64,000 nt of DNA from CAVXHQ01 sp963789535. GTDB taxonomy: Bacteria; Pseudomonadota; Alphaproteobacteria; Rhodobacterales; Rhodobacteraceae. Shown piece by piece: positions 43,144-52,312 of this stretch (the stretch's first letter is position 1; each line of letters opens with the position of its first letter). The DNA is taken from the NCBI GenBank assembly GCA_963789535.1, contig CAWBKU010000004.1:930001-994000 (forward strand). The letters run 5' to 3'. A program made the position numbers and the translations under genes. Below the pieces are notes generated by a model, which was not told the origin of the DNA, searched no databases, and saw only the letters and a program-made list of their open reading frames with translations.

Positions 43144-43673
43144 GACGGTTTCTCGCCCCTGCGATGCTGGCCATGGCATTTGCCATGTCCTTGGCCGCAC
43201 CGTCGATGGCACAGCAACCAGCATTCGATTTCGACATCCACGCCGCACCCGTCGCCGTGCCCGATCTGCTGTTCACCGGCGCGGACGGCACGCAGCGCAG
43301 CCTCGAGGATTTTCGGGGGCGCTATGTGCTGCTGAACGTCTGGGCCACATGGTGCGCCCCCTGCCGGGTGGAAATGCCGACCCTCGACGCTCTGCAACGC
43401 GAGCTCGGCGGACCGGGCTTCGAGGTCATCGCCCTGTCGACCGATACCGGACGCCGCCCCGCCGTGGATCGCCTGTTCGACGAAGTAGGGATCGAGTATC
43501 TCGATCCCGTCATCGACGACACGGGCGCCGCGATGCTGGACCTCGGCATCTATGCCCTTCCTGCAACGCTGCTGATCGACCCGGACGGCCGGGAGGTCGG
43601 ACGCAAGATCGGCCCGGCGGAATGGGACAGCCCCGAAGCGGTCGCGTTCTTTCGCAACCTGGTTCCCGGCTGA
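43140..43673 (+). CDS. TlpA-family thioredoxin-like protein
   Basis: 177 residues. Signal peptide (LAMAFAMSLAAPSMAQQ), then a thioredoxin fold with LNVWATWCAPCRVEMPTLDA (WCAPC, Cys 72 and 75) and the cis-Pro in IYALPATLLIDPDGRE. TlpA-type proteins are periplasmic reductants that keep copper chaperones and cytochrome oxidase Cu sites reduced. It is translationally coupled to the propeller protein. Confidence 0.9.
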   Translation: MRRFLAPAMLAMAFAMSLAAPSMAQQPAFDFDIHAAPVAVPDLLFTGADGTQRSLEDFRGRYVLLNVWATWCAPCRVEMPTLDALQRELGGPGFEVIALSTDTGRRPAVDRLFDEVGIEYLDPVIDDTGAAMLDLGIYALPATLLIDPDGREVGRKIGPAEWDSPEAVAFFRNLVPG

Positions 43674-43771
43674 GCACGTTCGCTGACGGCACGCGCGAGC
43701 CTTTCAGGCGTGTCACCGATCCGGTTTTCCTTTATCCCGTCCGTCTCACCAAACCCGAAGGAGCACTCCCG

Positions 43772-44221
43772 ATGACCCTCAAACGACTCGGCCTCGCCAT
43801 CATCGTCGCAGGCACCGCCACCGCCGCCGCCGCCCAGACGGCGATGACCGTCGCCAAGGATCCCAACTGCGGTTGCTGTGCCGCCTGGGCCGCGATCATG
43901 GATATGGCGGGCTATGAAGTCACAATCGAGAACACGGCCTTCGAGGCTCTGAACGCGCTCAAGACGGCGCGCGGCGTGCCGGTGGACATGGCCGGGTGCC
44001 ATACCGCGACCGTCGCGGGCTATACCATCGAAGGGCATGTCCCCGCCGCCGACATCGAACGGCTGCTGGCCGAGAGCCCCGATGCGATCGGCCTGTCGGT
44101 GCCCGGAATGCCGATGGGTTCGCCCGGCATGGGCCCCGAGACGATGCGCGACGCCTACGACGTCATGCTCATCAACGCGGACGGATCGACCGAGGTCTTC
44201 GCCTCCTATCCGGCGCTCTGA
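43772..44221 (+). CDS. DUF411 metal-binding protein
   Basis: 149 residues. Signal peptide to about residue 21, then MTVAKDPNCGCCAAWAAIMD (CGCC), DMAGCHTATVAGYTIEGHVP and PGMPMGSPGMGPE, the standard DUF411 set of Cys, His and Met ligands. DUF411 proteins often accompany copper resistance genes and are thought to bind copper in the periplasm. ATG 43772 has AAGGAGCACTCCC upstream. Confidence 0.9.
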   Translation: MTLKRLGLAIIVAGTATAAAAQTAMTVAKDPNCGCCAAWAAIMDMAGYEVTIENTAFEALNALKTARGVPVDMAGCHTATVAGYTIEGHVPAADIERLLAESPDAIGLSVPGMPMGSPGMGPETMRDAYDVMLINADGSTEVFASYPAL

Positions 44222-44307
44222 CGCGCTTTTCGGAACCGGACCGGCCAGCGACGGGCCGATCCGGTGCCCGGAGCATCCCCTGCGATCACGTCAAAGGAAC
44301 GACGGGC

Positions 44308-45645
44308 ATGAGCGAGCAATACGCCGAAGACAGCATTTCGTTGATCAATGCCGTGGCCATGGGGACCGGTGTGATGATCGGGGCGGGCATCTTTGCGCTC
44401 ACCGGCCAGATCGCGGGATTGGCCGGGCCGTTGTTTCCGCTGTCCTTCGTCGCCGGGGGCATCGTCACGGCGTTTTCGGCCTATACCTATATCAAGATGT
44501 CCAATGCCTATCCGTCCGCCGGCGGCATCGCGATGATCCTGCAAAAGGCCTATGGCGCCGGCATGGTCGCAGCCGGCGCGTCGCTGCTGATGGCGCTGTC
44601 GATGGTGATAAACGAGAGCCTCGTCGCGCGGACCTTCGGCACCTACGCGCTCCGTGGCCTCGGGATGGACGCGGACAGCGTGCTGGTCCCCGTGCTCGCC
44701 GTGGGACTGATCCTGTTCGCCTACCTGTTGAACGCCGCGGGCAACCGTTCTGTCGGCCTGTTCTCCAACGTGATGGCGGCCCTCAAGGTGGGCGGCATCA
44801 TCCTCTTCGGCGTCGCGGCGCTCTGGGCGTCGGGGTTTTCGTTCGCGGCGGCGGGGGGTGAGGGATCGAACATCGGTGCGGGCGGGTTCGTCGCGTCCGT
44901 CGCCCTGTCGATCCTGGCGTTCAAGGGGTTCACGACCATCACCAACAGCGGTGCCGAGATCACCGACCCCAAACGCAACGTCGGTCGGGCGATCGTCTGG
45001 TCCATTGCCGTCTGCGTCCTCGTCTACCTGCTGGTGGCCTTTGCCGTCGGATCGAGCCTCACCCTGCCGGAGATCGTCGCCGCGCGGGATTTCTCGCTGG
45101 CAGAGGCCGCGCGCCCGGCGTTCGGCGATGTCGGGGTGACGTTGACGGTCGTTCTGGCCATCGTCGCAACCGCATCGGGCCTCATCGCAAGCGTCTTTGC
45201 GGTATCGCGCATGCTGGCGATGCTGACCGAGATGAAGATGATCCCGCACAGCCACTTCGGGATGCCGGGGGTCGTGCGCGACCACACGCTGGTCTACACC
45301 GTGGTGATCGCGGGGGCGCTTGCGGTGTTCTTCGATCTGGGGCGGATCGCGTCGCTGGGCGTGTTCTTCTATCTGGTGACGGACATCCTGATTCACTGGG
45401 GCGTGCGTCGGCACCTGCTCGAACAGATCGGTGCACGCGGCGGTATCCTGATCGCCGCGATCGTTCTGGATCTGGGGGTGCTGGCCGCCTTCACGGTCAT
45501 GAAACTGCGTTCCGACCCCTTGATCGTGGCTCTTGCCCTGATCGGCATCGCCATCGTCTTTGCGTTCGTGCGGGGGTATCTGGCACTTCGGGACGATGCG
45601 GACGATGCCGATGATGCGGACGACGGTGCGCACTCGCATCCCTGA
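44308..45645 (+). CDS. APC-superfamily amino acid/metal permease
   Basis: 445 residues with about 12 helices. N-terminal SLINAVAMGTGVMIGAGIFA is the APC consensus, then YTYIKMSNAYPSAGGIAMIL and the conserved GFTTITNSGAEITDPKRNVG. The C-terminus is an acidic/His tail (DDADDADDADDGAHSHP) that could bind metal. The substrate is unknown. The context suggests a small-molecule or metal complex related to copper stress. Start ATG 44308 follows AAAGGAACGACGGGC. Confidence 0.85.
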   Translation: MSEQYAEDSISLINAVAMGTGVMIGAGIFALTGQIAGLAGPLFPLSFVAGGIVTAFSAYTYIKMSNAYPSAGGIAMILQKAYGAGMVAAGASLLMALSMVINESLVARTFGTYALRGLGMDADSVLVPVLAVGLILFAYLLNAAGNRSVGLFSNVMAALKVGGIILFGVAALWASGFSFAAAGGEGSNIGAGGFVASVALSILAFKGFTTITNSGAEITDPKRNVGRAIVWSIAVCVLVYLLVAFAVGSSLTLPEIVAARDFSLAEAARPAFGDVGVTLTVVLAIVATASGLIASVFAVSRMLAMLTEMKMIPHSHFGMPGVVRDHTLVYTVVIAGALAVFFDLGRIASLGVFFYLVTDILIHWGVRRHLLEQIGARGGILIAAIVLDLGVLAAFTVMKLRSDPLIVALALIGIAIVFAFVRGYLALRDDADDADDADDGAHSHP

Positions 45646-45892
45646 TGGTCCGGCACCCCGGTGCGGTGTCCCGATCCGTCAATTCGCGGCGCTATCATAC
45701 GCCAAGGGCCGACCCGCCCCTGCGGTCGCGTCGAAGGCACGGCACTCTCCCCCGACAGCGTCGCGGTCGGCCCGCGGCCCGGTCCGGTGCCGGTCGGCGC
45801 GTTCCGGCCTTTCGCTTCCGGAACCGTCCGTGCCATAGCTGCCGCAGAAATCCTCGCCTGACCGGGCCCCGCAACCCGAAAGCCGATATCCC

Positions 45893-46837
45893 ATGTTAGA
45901 CCACCACGGCCACACCCACCTCGACCCCGCCTCGGGCGACAGACGTGTCGCCGTCGCCATCTGGGCGAACGGCCTGCTCACCGTCGCCCAGATCGTCGGC
46001 GGCATCTTCGCGGGCAGCCTCGCGCTGATCGCGGACGCACTGCACAATTTCTCGGACATGGCGTCGCTGGTGATCGCCTTTGCGGCGCGCAAGATCGCCC
46101 GCCGCCCCGCCGATGCGCGGATGACCTTCGGCTATGGCCGGATCGAGATCGTGGCAGCGCTCGTCAACTACGTCACCCTCATCATCGTCGGCGTCTACCT
46201 GATCTACGAAGGCGGAATGCGATTGATCGACCCGCCCGAGGTGCTGGGCTGGTGGGTCGTGATCCTCGGCGGGGTTGCCCTCGTCATCGACACGCTGACG
46301 GCGCTGCTGACCTGGTCGATGCAGAAGGACAGCGTGAACATCCGCGCGCTCTTCCTGCACAACCTCAGCGATGCGTTGGCCTCGGTCGCGGTGATCGTCG
46401 GCGGCGTGCTCATCATCCTGTACGATATCCGCTGGGTCGATCCGGCAATCACCATCCTGATCGCCCTCTACATCCTCTACCTTGCGATTTCCGAAATCGG
46501 CGGGCCGGTGCGCACGCTGATGCTGGGCAGCCCGCCCGACTGCGACTGCGGCGATGTGATCGACGCGATGCGGCGCACGCCGGGCGTCGCTGACGTCCAT
46601 CACGTGCATCTGTGGCAGATGCAGGAACACGCGGTGGCGCTCGACTGCCACGTGGTCCTGACGGACACGGCCTGGTCCGATATCGACGGGGTCAAGGCGG
46701 CGATCAAGGCGGCGCTGGTGGACAGGTTCGGTATCGGCCACTCCAGCCTCGAGTTCGAACACGAGGACCGCGCCCACGCCGACGCCGATCTCTATGGCCA
46801 TGGCTCGGTCAGGGGCCGACAGGATCATCGCCATTGA
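45893..46837 (+). CDS. Cation diffusion facilitator (CDF) metal efflux protein, CzcD/ZitB-like
   Basis: 314 residues, six helices. The His-rich start MLDHHGHTHLDPASGDRR precedes ADALHNFSDMASLVIAFAAR (the HxxxD zinc site) and a second FLHNLSDALASVAVI. The cytoplasmic C-terminal domain has VHHVHLWQMQEHAVALDCHV, typical of the metal-sensing alpha-beta fold. CDF proteins export Zn2+, Co2+ or Cd2+ by proton antiport. The DASSEG-like and HxxxD pattern gives no single metal. Confidence 0.9.
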   Translation: MLDHHGHTHLDPASGDRRVAVAIWANGLLTVAQIVGGIFAGSLALIADALHNFSDMASLVIAFAARKIARRPADARMTFGYGRIEIVAALVNYVTLIIVGVYLIYEGGMRLIDPPEVLGWWVVILGGVALVIDTLTALLTWSMQKDSVNIRALFLHNLSDALASVAVIVGGVLIILYDIRWVDPAITILIALYILYLAISEIGGPVRTLMLGSPPDCDCGDVIDAMRRTPGVADVHHVHLWQMQEHAVALDCHVVLTDTAWSDIDGVKAAIKAALVDRFGIGHSSLEFEHEDRAHADADLYGHGSVRGRQDHRH

Positions 46838-46888
46838 GGCAGCATTCCCGGTGCGCGGGACAGGTGCGGGGCCGGATGGCGCGCCGCC

Positions 46889-48209
46889 TCAGAAATGGGT
46901 GGCCCAGCGGGGGTGGCTGTCGTCGATGACGAGGGCATGGCTGTGCCTGCGATGTCCGCGCAGATGCGGGTGATCGAGCGGCAGATTGTCGTGCGTATGC
47001 TCGAGGTCGGCATCGTCGCCGCCCCGCCAGAGAATCTGCGCCGCGAACATGCCGCAGGCCGCGACGACGGCCAGGCCCGTCAGCGCGGGGACCACCCCAT
47101 AGACGGTCAGCAACCAGCCCGACACCGGATACGTCAGCAGCCAGCACGCGTGGGACAGCGCGAATTGCGCCGCAAACAGCGCCGGCCGGTCCCCGGCATG
47201 GGCGGACCGGCGCAACAACCGGCCCGACGGCGTCAGGACGGCGGAATATCCAAGGCCCACGAACAGCCACGCCACGATCAGGATGAGCCAGCCCAACCCT
47301 GCCACCTGCACCACCGCCGCCAGCCCCAGCAGTGCCGCGACCATCACCGCCGCACCGCCGAACATCACGCGCCGGTCCGGCAGCGCATCCAGCACGCGCG
47401 GCAGCACCAGGGCCGCCGTCATCGACCCCGCCCCGAACGCGAACATCGTCCAGGCCAGCGCGCTGTCGGGCAAGCCCAGCGACCCGCGCACGAGAACCAC
47501 GGTATTGACCAGCACCATCGCGCCCGCCGCCGCCGCGGCAAGGTTCAGCGCCAGAAGCCCGCGCAGTCGGGGTGTGGCCAGATAGATGCGGATGCCGCGG
47601 GTGGTGCGGTCATAGACGCCACGCGGCTCTGACGGGCGGGGGCCGGGGAGCAAGACCGAGACGACCAGCAGGGCCGACGCGACAAACCCCGCGACCGTCC
47701 CGAAGAACAGGGTATCGTAGGACATCACCGCCAGCAGCAGCGCGGCCAGGGTCGGGCTTACGACATTCTCCAGATCGTAGGCCAGCCGCGACAGCGACAG
47801 CGCGCGGGTATAGCGTGCCTCGTCCGGCAGGACGTCCGGGATCGTCGCCTGAAACGTCGGCGTGAACGCGGCCGAAGCCGATTGCAGCAAGAAGATCAGC
47901 ACATAGACCTGCCAGACCTCGGTCACGAACGGCAACGCCAGCGCCACGAAGGCCCGCACCAGATCGAGCGTCACCAGCAGCGCGCGGCGCGGCACCCGGT
48001 CCGCGAACGCCCCGGCTATGGGGGCGATGCCGACATAGGCCACCATCTTGATCGTGAACACGGTGCCCAGCACCAGCGCCGCCCCGTCCCCCGCAAGATC
48101 ATAGGCAAGCAGCCCGAGCGCGACCGTCGCAAGAGCCCGTGCCCAGAAGGGCGACGACCTGCGCCAGAAACAGGTGGCGGTAGGTGCGGTCGGCGAGGAT
48201 GTCGATCAT
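46889..48209 (-). pseudogene. MFS transporter with His/Asp-rich tail, frameshifted near the start
   Basis: The minus-strand start ATG 48209 reads MIDILADRTYRHLFLAQVVA and then leaves frame. From about 48134 (an extra base in GGCTCTTGCG) the continuation is LATVALGLLAYDLAGDGAA and a full MFS core with 12 helices: GIAPIAGAFADRVPRRALLV, LPDEARYTRALSLSR and RLLRRSAHAGDRPALFAAQF. The tail has DLEHTHDNLPLDHPHLRGHR and HSHALVIDDSH, a likely metal-binding end that would fit the CDF neighbour. As written the reading breaks after about 25 residues. Confidence 0.78.
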
Positions 48210-48773
48210 TGGCGGGCCTCGGTGATCGTGCGTTCCGGGGTTCGGGATCATTGGACGGAGCAATGCAGGGTCAGGTCCATTGCAAGTGGATGATGAATGA
48301 AGGCTGTATGAAACGCGATAGGGTTTGTCGTGCGCCACGCCCCGCGGCGCGTCATCCGATACCCCCCCCAGACTGTGAACGCGGCTGCAAACGGCCGCAT
48401 TGCGACGACCGCAACCGAACCGGACCGGCTCATCGGCAAAGGAAACGCCCATCGGCCCCGGACCGAGCGTCTGCCGTTGCGCCGTCGGGAACATGGCGGA
48501 CAGCCGGCAGGATGCCGGGCGGCACCGGGATCACGTCGTCGCAGCAGCCCACGACCGGCAGAGATCCGCGACAGGGTCGGTCGGGATCCGCGGCACGAGG
48601 AGGAGGAGGAAGCCGATCCCCGGGGCATCCGATCCGGTATTTCTGGTCGAAGGGCTGCCTATCGTTCGTCGCCACCCCGGGCCTTCACTCCACTCCGAGG
48701 ATCGAGACCGGCCCCTTCGACCGGGCGGAATGGGATCAGAACCGGAACCGGAAACGCAGCGGGGAGCAGGATC
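48210..48773. other. Non-coding stretch upstream of the MFS gene
   Basis: No gene is recognised on either strand over about 560 bases. Long open frames here are out-of-frame shadows with Arg/Pro-rich sequence. The region should hold the promoter of the MFS gene, but no clear -35/-10 pair was found. Confidence 0.4.
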
Positions 48774-48960
48774 GTGACCGAACGGCAGATCGTCGTGGAC
48801 GTGACGGTCGCGGCTGCCGGTGACGGCACCATCGTTCGCGTCGCGGTCGACGCCGAGGGGCAGAACGCCGTCGAGCAGCAGCGGCAGGGATGGCAGGCGA
48901 TCCTCGGGAATTTCGCGCGCCACATCGAGGCGACCGGCTGGTCCCATTCGTCCGGCGGCG
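48774..48960 (+). pseudogene. SRPBCC/AHSA1-like protein with apparent internal deletion
   Basis: GTG 48774, after GGGGAGCAGGATC, reads TERQIVVDVTVAAAG, the start of a SRPBCC (AHSA1-type) protein. It then passes directly to GDGTIVRVAVDAEGQN and QGWQAILGNFARHIEATGW, which belongs near the C-terminus of that fold. About 80 residues of the middle appear to be missing, and there is no stop before the antisense glycosyltransferase gene. It looks like a deletion derivative. The assignment is tentative. Confidence 0.38.
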
Positions 48961-48978
48961 ATGGTCCTGACCACCGGC

Positions 48979-49674
48979 TCAGGGAACGCGAAGCCGCCGC
49001 ATCGCGACGATCTGATGGATCAGCAGCATCGGCGACACGGTGCGGAACATGTCCGACAGCATCCTCAGGTCGGCCACGACGCCGGCGACCACCCCTCGTT
49101 TCCTGGCCTTCGCCGGGCTGGCGACGCCGTCCCACGGCACCACGGCAATACGCACCGATGCCTGTATCAGCAGGGCGTTGAGCCAGACCTCGAACCCGAA
49201 CCCCGGCAGGCCGTCCAGATCGGCGAGGTGGCCCGACAAAATGTCGCGGCGCATCGCCCGCTCGCCCGAGATGTAGTCGATGCCGAGCAGATGCCACAGC
49301 CGCGGGGCATTGCGGCGCAGGCTGATGGCGACGTCGGCGCGGTCGTTCAGAACGGGAAGCAGGAGGGCGGATACCGCCGCTCCGTCGAGACCCTGAAGAT
49401 CGGCGTCGATCAGCAGCAGAACCTGACCTGCCGCCCGGTCCAGACCGCGGGCGAGGGCACGCGTCTTGCCGCCGTTCGTATCCAGACGCTGGATCGTCAC
49501 GCCTGCGAATGTCGCGGCGACAGCGGCGGTATCGTCGGTCGAAGCATCGTCGACGACGACGATCTCGTCGACCAGCGGGTGTGCCGCCAGCACGGCAAGG
49601 ACCGCACCGATCCGCGCGCCTTCGTTGTAGGCAGGCACGATGCACGACACCCTCGGGTCTGTTCCGGCGGTCAC
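48979..49674 (-). CDS. Family 2 glycosyltransferase
   Basis: 231 residues. The GT2 fold starts RVSCIVPAYNEGARIG, then VDEIVVVDDASTDDT, GKTRALARGLDRAAGQVLLL and the DxD-like IDADLQGLDG, with ISLRRNAPRLWHLLGIDYIS as acceptor region. The GTG start at 49674 overlaps the DedA stop. There are no clear membrane helices. It is the last gene of an envelope lipid/glycan operon, and the acceptor is unknown. Confidence 0.85.
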   Translation of the reverse strand: MTAGTDPRVSCIVPAYNEGARIGAVLAVLAAHPLVDEIVVVDDASTDDTAAVAATFAGVTIQRLDTNGGKTRALARGLDRAAGQVLLLIDADLQGLDGAAVSALLLPVLNDRADVAISLRRNAPRLWHLLGIDYISGERAMRRDILSGHLADLDGLPGFGFEVWLNALLIQASVRIAVVPWDGVASPAKARKRGVVAGVVADLRMLSDMFRTVSPMLLIHQIVAMRRLRVP

Positions 49675-50249
49675 GCGGGACGCCTCCGACGGAACTGCCA
49701 GACCGCGACGGCACCAACGACGGCCACCACGACGACGCCCGCCGTGATCCGCCCGATCCAGCTGTCGATGCCGGCGTGCGCCTGCCCGAGGAAATACCCC
49801 AGCGCCAGCAGAGCAAGGCTCTTGGGCACCGTGCCGATGAGGTTCCACATCAGAAAGGCGGCGACCGGCATCCGCGCCGCACCGGCGGCCGGCAGGACGG
49901 CGATGCCGAGGGAATGGGTGAACTTCGTCAGCACCAGCGTCTTGCCCCCGTGCCGGTCGAAATGGCCCGCGAGTCTGGCAAGGCGCACCGGATCGAGACC
50001 GAGCCTGTGACGCCACCGCTCGGGCAGCCACCGCGCGCCGCCGCGCCCGAGGCCGTAGAGGATCAGGTCGCCGGACAGGTCGGCCAGAACGAGGGTCGCC
50101 AGAACCCAGCCGAACGGCAGAACCTCCAGCCTGACGATCCAGCCTGCGAGAACCGACACGATCGGGCCCTCGAGAACGGCGAGCGGGAACAGGAGCAGCA
50201 GGCCCCAGTTCTGGAGAAGCTGCATCAGGGCGTCGGTCGTCAGGCTCAC
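49671..50249 (-). CDS. DedA-family membrane protein (VTT domain)
   Basis: 192 residues. N-terminal LLLLFPLAVLEGPIVSVLAG and the re-entrant helix pattern with YGLGRGGARWLPERWRHRLG, then KTLVLTKFTHSLGIAVLPAA and GAARMPVAAFLMWNLIGTVP, which form the SNARE-associated/DedA domain. DedA proteins act as lipid (undecaprenyl phosphate) flippases or ion-coupled transporters. It shares ATGA-type overlap with the downstream glycosyltransferase, suggesting it supplies lipid carrier for that enzyme. Confidence 0.88.
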   Translation of the reverse strand: MSLTTDALMQLLQNWGLLLLFPLAVLEGPIVSVLAGWIVRLEVLPFGWVLATLVLADLSGDLILYGLGRGGARWLPERWRHRLGLDPVRLARLAGHFDRHGGKTLVLTKFTHSLGIAVLPAAGAARMPVAAFLMWNLIGTVPKSLALLALGYFLGQAHAGIDSWIGRITAGVVVVAVVGAVAVWQFRRRRPA

Positions 50250-50259
50250 GCAGGCGTCC

Positions 50260-51417
50260 CTATTCCGCGGTCATCGACAGAGCCGACTCCGGTGTTGCGG
50301 CCGGTAACGGGGTGCCGGGCGCCATCGCATTGCCGCGCCAGACAAAGCCGCGCGACATCAGCGCCGCGACCCACACCGCCGGGATCATCATATCGCGCAG
50401 AGGCCACGCCGCAACCTGCGCCGCATCCCGCGGCCAGCCCGCCCGCGCCGCCACGATCCATTGCGCCCCGTACCACAGGACCGCACCCCCCGCGACCGTC
50501 GCTACGGGCACCGCCCCCACTGCGGCGAGCGCCCCGAGTGCCATCAGCGGCGGCAGTCCCCCCGTCAGGATCTCGGGCGCGAACAGGGCCGGAAATCCGT
50601 CCCGCCGGACCCGCGCCCAGCGGACCTGACGTGCCCAGACCTCGGCCAAGGCCCGCCGACCGAGAGGTTGCGCAAACGGCCGCGCGATGACCCGTACCCG
50701 CAGGCCCGCCGCGCGGACCACCTTGGTCGCCGCGACATCCTCGGCCAGATCGTGGCCAAGCGCCGCCAGCCCCCCCGCCGCATCGAGCAGCGCGCGCCGC
50801 CACATGAGCACCTTGCCCTGGGCAAATCCCTGCCCCACCTGATCGCCCGCCAGTTGCCAGACATCCTGATGCGTATTGAGGAACGCCGCCTCGATGTTGG
50901 CCGCGAACCCCCGCGCCTCGATGCCTGCGGGCGGCGAGGTGACGAGGCCGGTATCCGGCCCCCACGTCCCGAACAGGCGCTGGACATAGTCGGGCGGCAA
51001 CAGGACGTTGCTGTCGATCATCACGATCCACGGATGCCGCGCCGCAGCCCAGCCCTTTTCGAGGTTGTTCAGCTTGGGATTGCCGCTGATGGCGGTCTCG
51101 CCGATCAGGAGGCGCGCGGGGATGCGGGCATTTGCCGCCATGATCCCGCGTATCAGCGGTATCGCGGGATCGCCGGCGTCGGCGATGCAGAAGATCACTT
51201 CGTACTCCGCGGTCCGGTGCGTAAAGCTCGATGCCAGGGTCCGGGCAAGCCCCGGTTCGGATCCGCAGACCGGGCGCAGCACGGTCAGGGGCGGATGATC
51301 CTGCCCCGGGCCAAGCGGACCCTGACCGCGCAGTCGCCATGCCACGAGGGTGCAACAGGCCAGATGGACGCCGAATGCGGCGGTCACGAAAACCGCGAGG
51401 ATGAAGATCAGGGCCAT
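50260..51417 (-). CDS. Ceramide glucosyltransferase-like / HpnI-like glycosyltransferase
   Basis: 385 residues. An N-terminal helix (FILAVFVTAAFGVHLACCTL) anchors it. The catalytic part has LTVLRPVCGSEPGLARTLAS, PWIVMIDSNVLLPPDY (DxD-like), ALGHDLAEDVAATKVV (acid) and WARQVRWARVRRDGFP (QxxRW-like). Further helices follow, ending in RDMMIPAVWVAALMSRGFVW. This arrangement is seen in ceramide and hopanoid glycosyltransferases (HpnI family). ATG 51417 lies directly after the phosphoesterase stop. Confidence 0.85.
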   Translation of the reverse strand: MALIFILAVFVTAAFGVHLACCTLVAWRLRGQGPLGPGQDHPPLTVLRPVCGSEPGLARTLASSFTHRTAEYEVIFCIADAGDPAIPLIRGIMAANARIPARLLIGETAISGNPKLNNLEKGWAAARHPWIVMIDSNVLLPPDYVQRLFGTWGPDTGLVTSPPAGIEARGFAANIEAAFLNTHQDVWQLAGDQVGQGFAQGKVLMWRRALLDAAGGLAALGHDLAEDVAATKVVRAAGLRVRVIARPFAQPLGRRALAEVWARQVRWARVRRDGFPALFAPEILTGGLPPLMALGALAAVGAVPVATVAGGAVLWYGAQWIVAARAGWPRDAAQVAAWPLRDMMIPAVWVAALMSRGFVWRGNAMAPGTPLPAATPESALSMTAE

Positions 51418-51418
51418 G

Positions 51419-52312
51419 TCAGACGGCCCAGGAATTGCCGTCTTCCGGCGCGGCGGAGTTTGCGGGAACAGGAGACGCCAGGGTGTCGCCGACGACCGCG
51501 AGCAGGCGGAGCTGACCATCGAACCCCTCGACCAGACCGGTGCCGTGTTCGGTCCAGTCGCCGCAATTGGCATAGATCAGCCCGCGCCAGTCGTTCAGCG
51601 CAGGCTGGTGGAAATGTCCGCACACGATTCCGTCCACGCCGCGCGCGTCCGCGAGGTCGCACAGCCGGTCCTCGAACCGGTCATGGCGGCGGATCGCCCC
51701 CTTGGTCCCCGCGATCCGGCGGGTCAACCCGTCCCAGCGCGGCAACCCGGCGGCAGCGCCGATGGCCCGCTGGCCTGCGTCGAGGGCGCGCGCACCGGTT
51801 TCGATCAGACTGCCGAGGCGGGCCATGACCGGTGCGCGGCGGGCAAAGACGTCGCACTGGTCGCCGTGCGTCACCAGCAGGCGGTATCCGTCCGCCGTCT
51901 GGTGGATCGCTTCGCGCTCCACCTCGATTCCGCCAAAGGTGGTGCCGGCGTACTGCGCAAAGAAGCCGTCATGGTTGCCGGGCAGATAGACGACGCGGCA
52001 GCCGGTCTGCGGCAGGTCGAGCAGCCGTCGCAGGACCGCATGATGCGCCTGCGGCCAGTTTCGCGACAGCGGCTGCCAGTTGTCGACGATGTCGCCGACC
52101 AGATAGACCGTGTCGGCATGATGGGCATCGAGAAACGCTAGGATAAGCTCGGGCCGGCACATCCGGGCGCCAAGATGCATGTCCGAGAGGAAGACCGTGC
52201 GATGCCGTTCGGACGGGCGCCGCGTATCCGGACCGGCGTCCGGCCGGACAGTGCTGGCAAGCGGCGGGACGAGGGATATGGGTTCGCTGCGATGAATTCC
52301 GCCGTTGGCCAT
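51419..52312 (-). CDS. Metallophosphoesterase, UDP-2,3-diacylglucosamine diphosphatase-like (LpxH-type)
   Basis: 297 residues. The calcineurin-like metal motifs are in order: FLSDMHLGARMCRPELILAF (DxH), YLVGDIVDNWQPLS (GDxxD), VYLPGNHDGFFAQY (GNHD), RLLVTHGDQCDVF (H) and GIVCGHFHQPALND (GHxH). LpxH-type enzymes cleave UDP-diacylglucosamine in lipid A synthesis, but many relatives act on other nucleotide-sugar lipids. ATG 52312 has an AGGGA upstream and is preferred to an in-frame ATG 24 nt earlier. It heads a four-gene operon with two glycosyltransferases and DedA. Confidence 0.88.
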   Translation of the reverse strand: MANGGIHRSEPISLVPPLASTVRPDAGPDTRRPSERHRTVFLSDMHLGARMCRPELILAFLDAHHADTVYLVGDIVDNWQPLSRNWPQAHHAVLRRLLDLPQTGCRVVYLPGNHDGFFAQYAGTTFGGIEVEREAIHQTADGYRLLVTHGDQCDVFARRAPVMARLGSLIETGARALDAGQRAIGAAAGLPRWDGLTRRIAGTKGAIRRHDRFEDRLCDLADARGVDGIVCGHFHQPALNDWRGLIYANCGDWTEHGTGLVEGFDGQLRLLAVVGDTLASPVPANSAAPEDGNSWAV

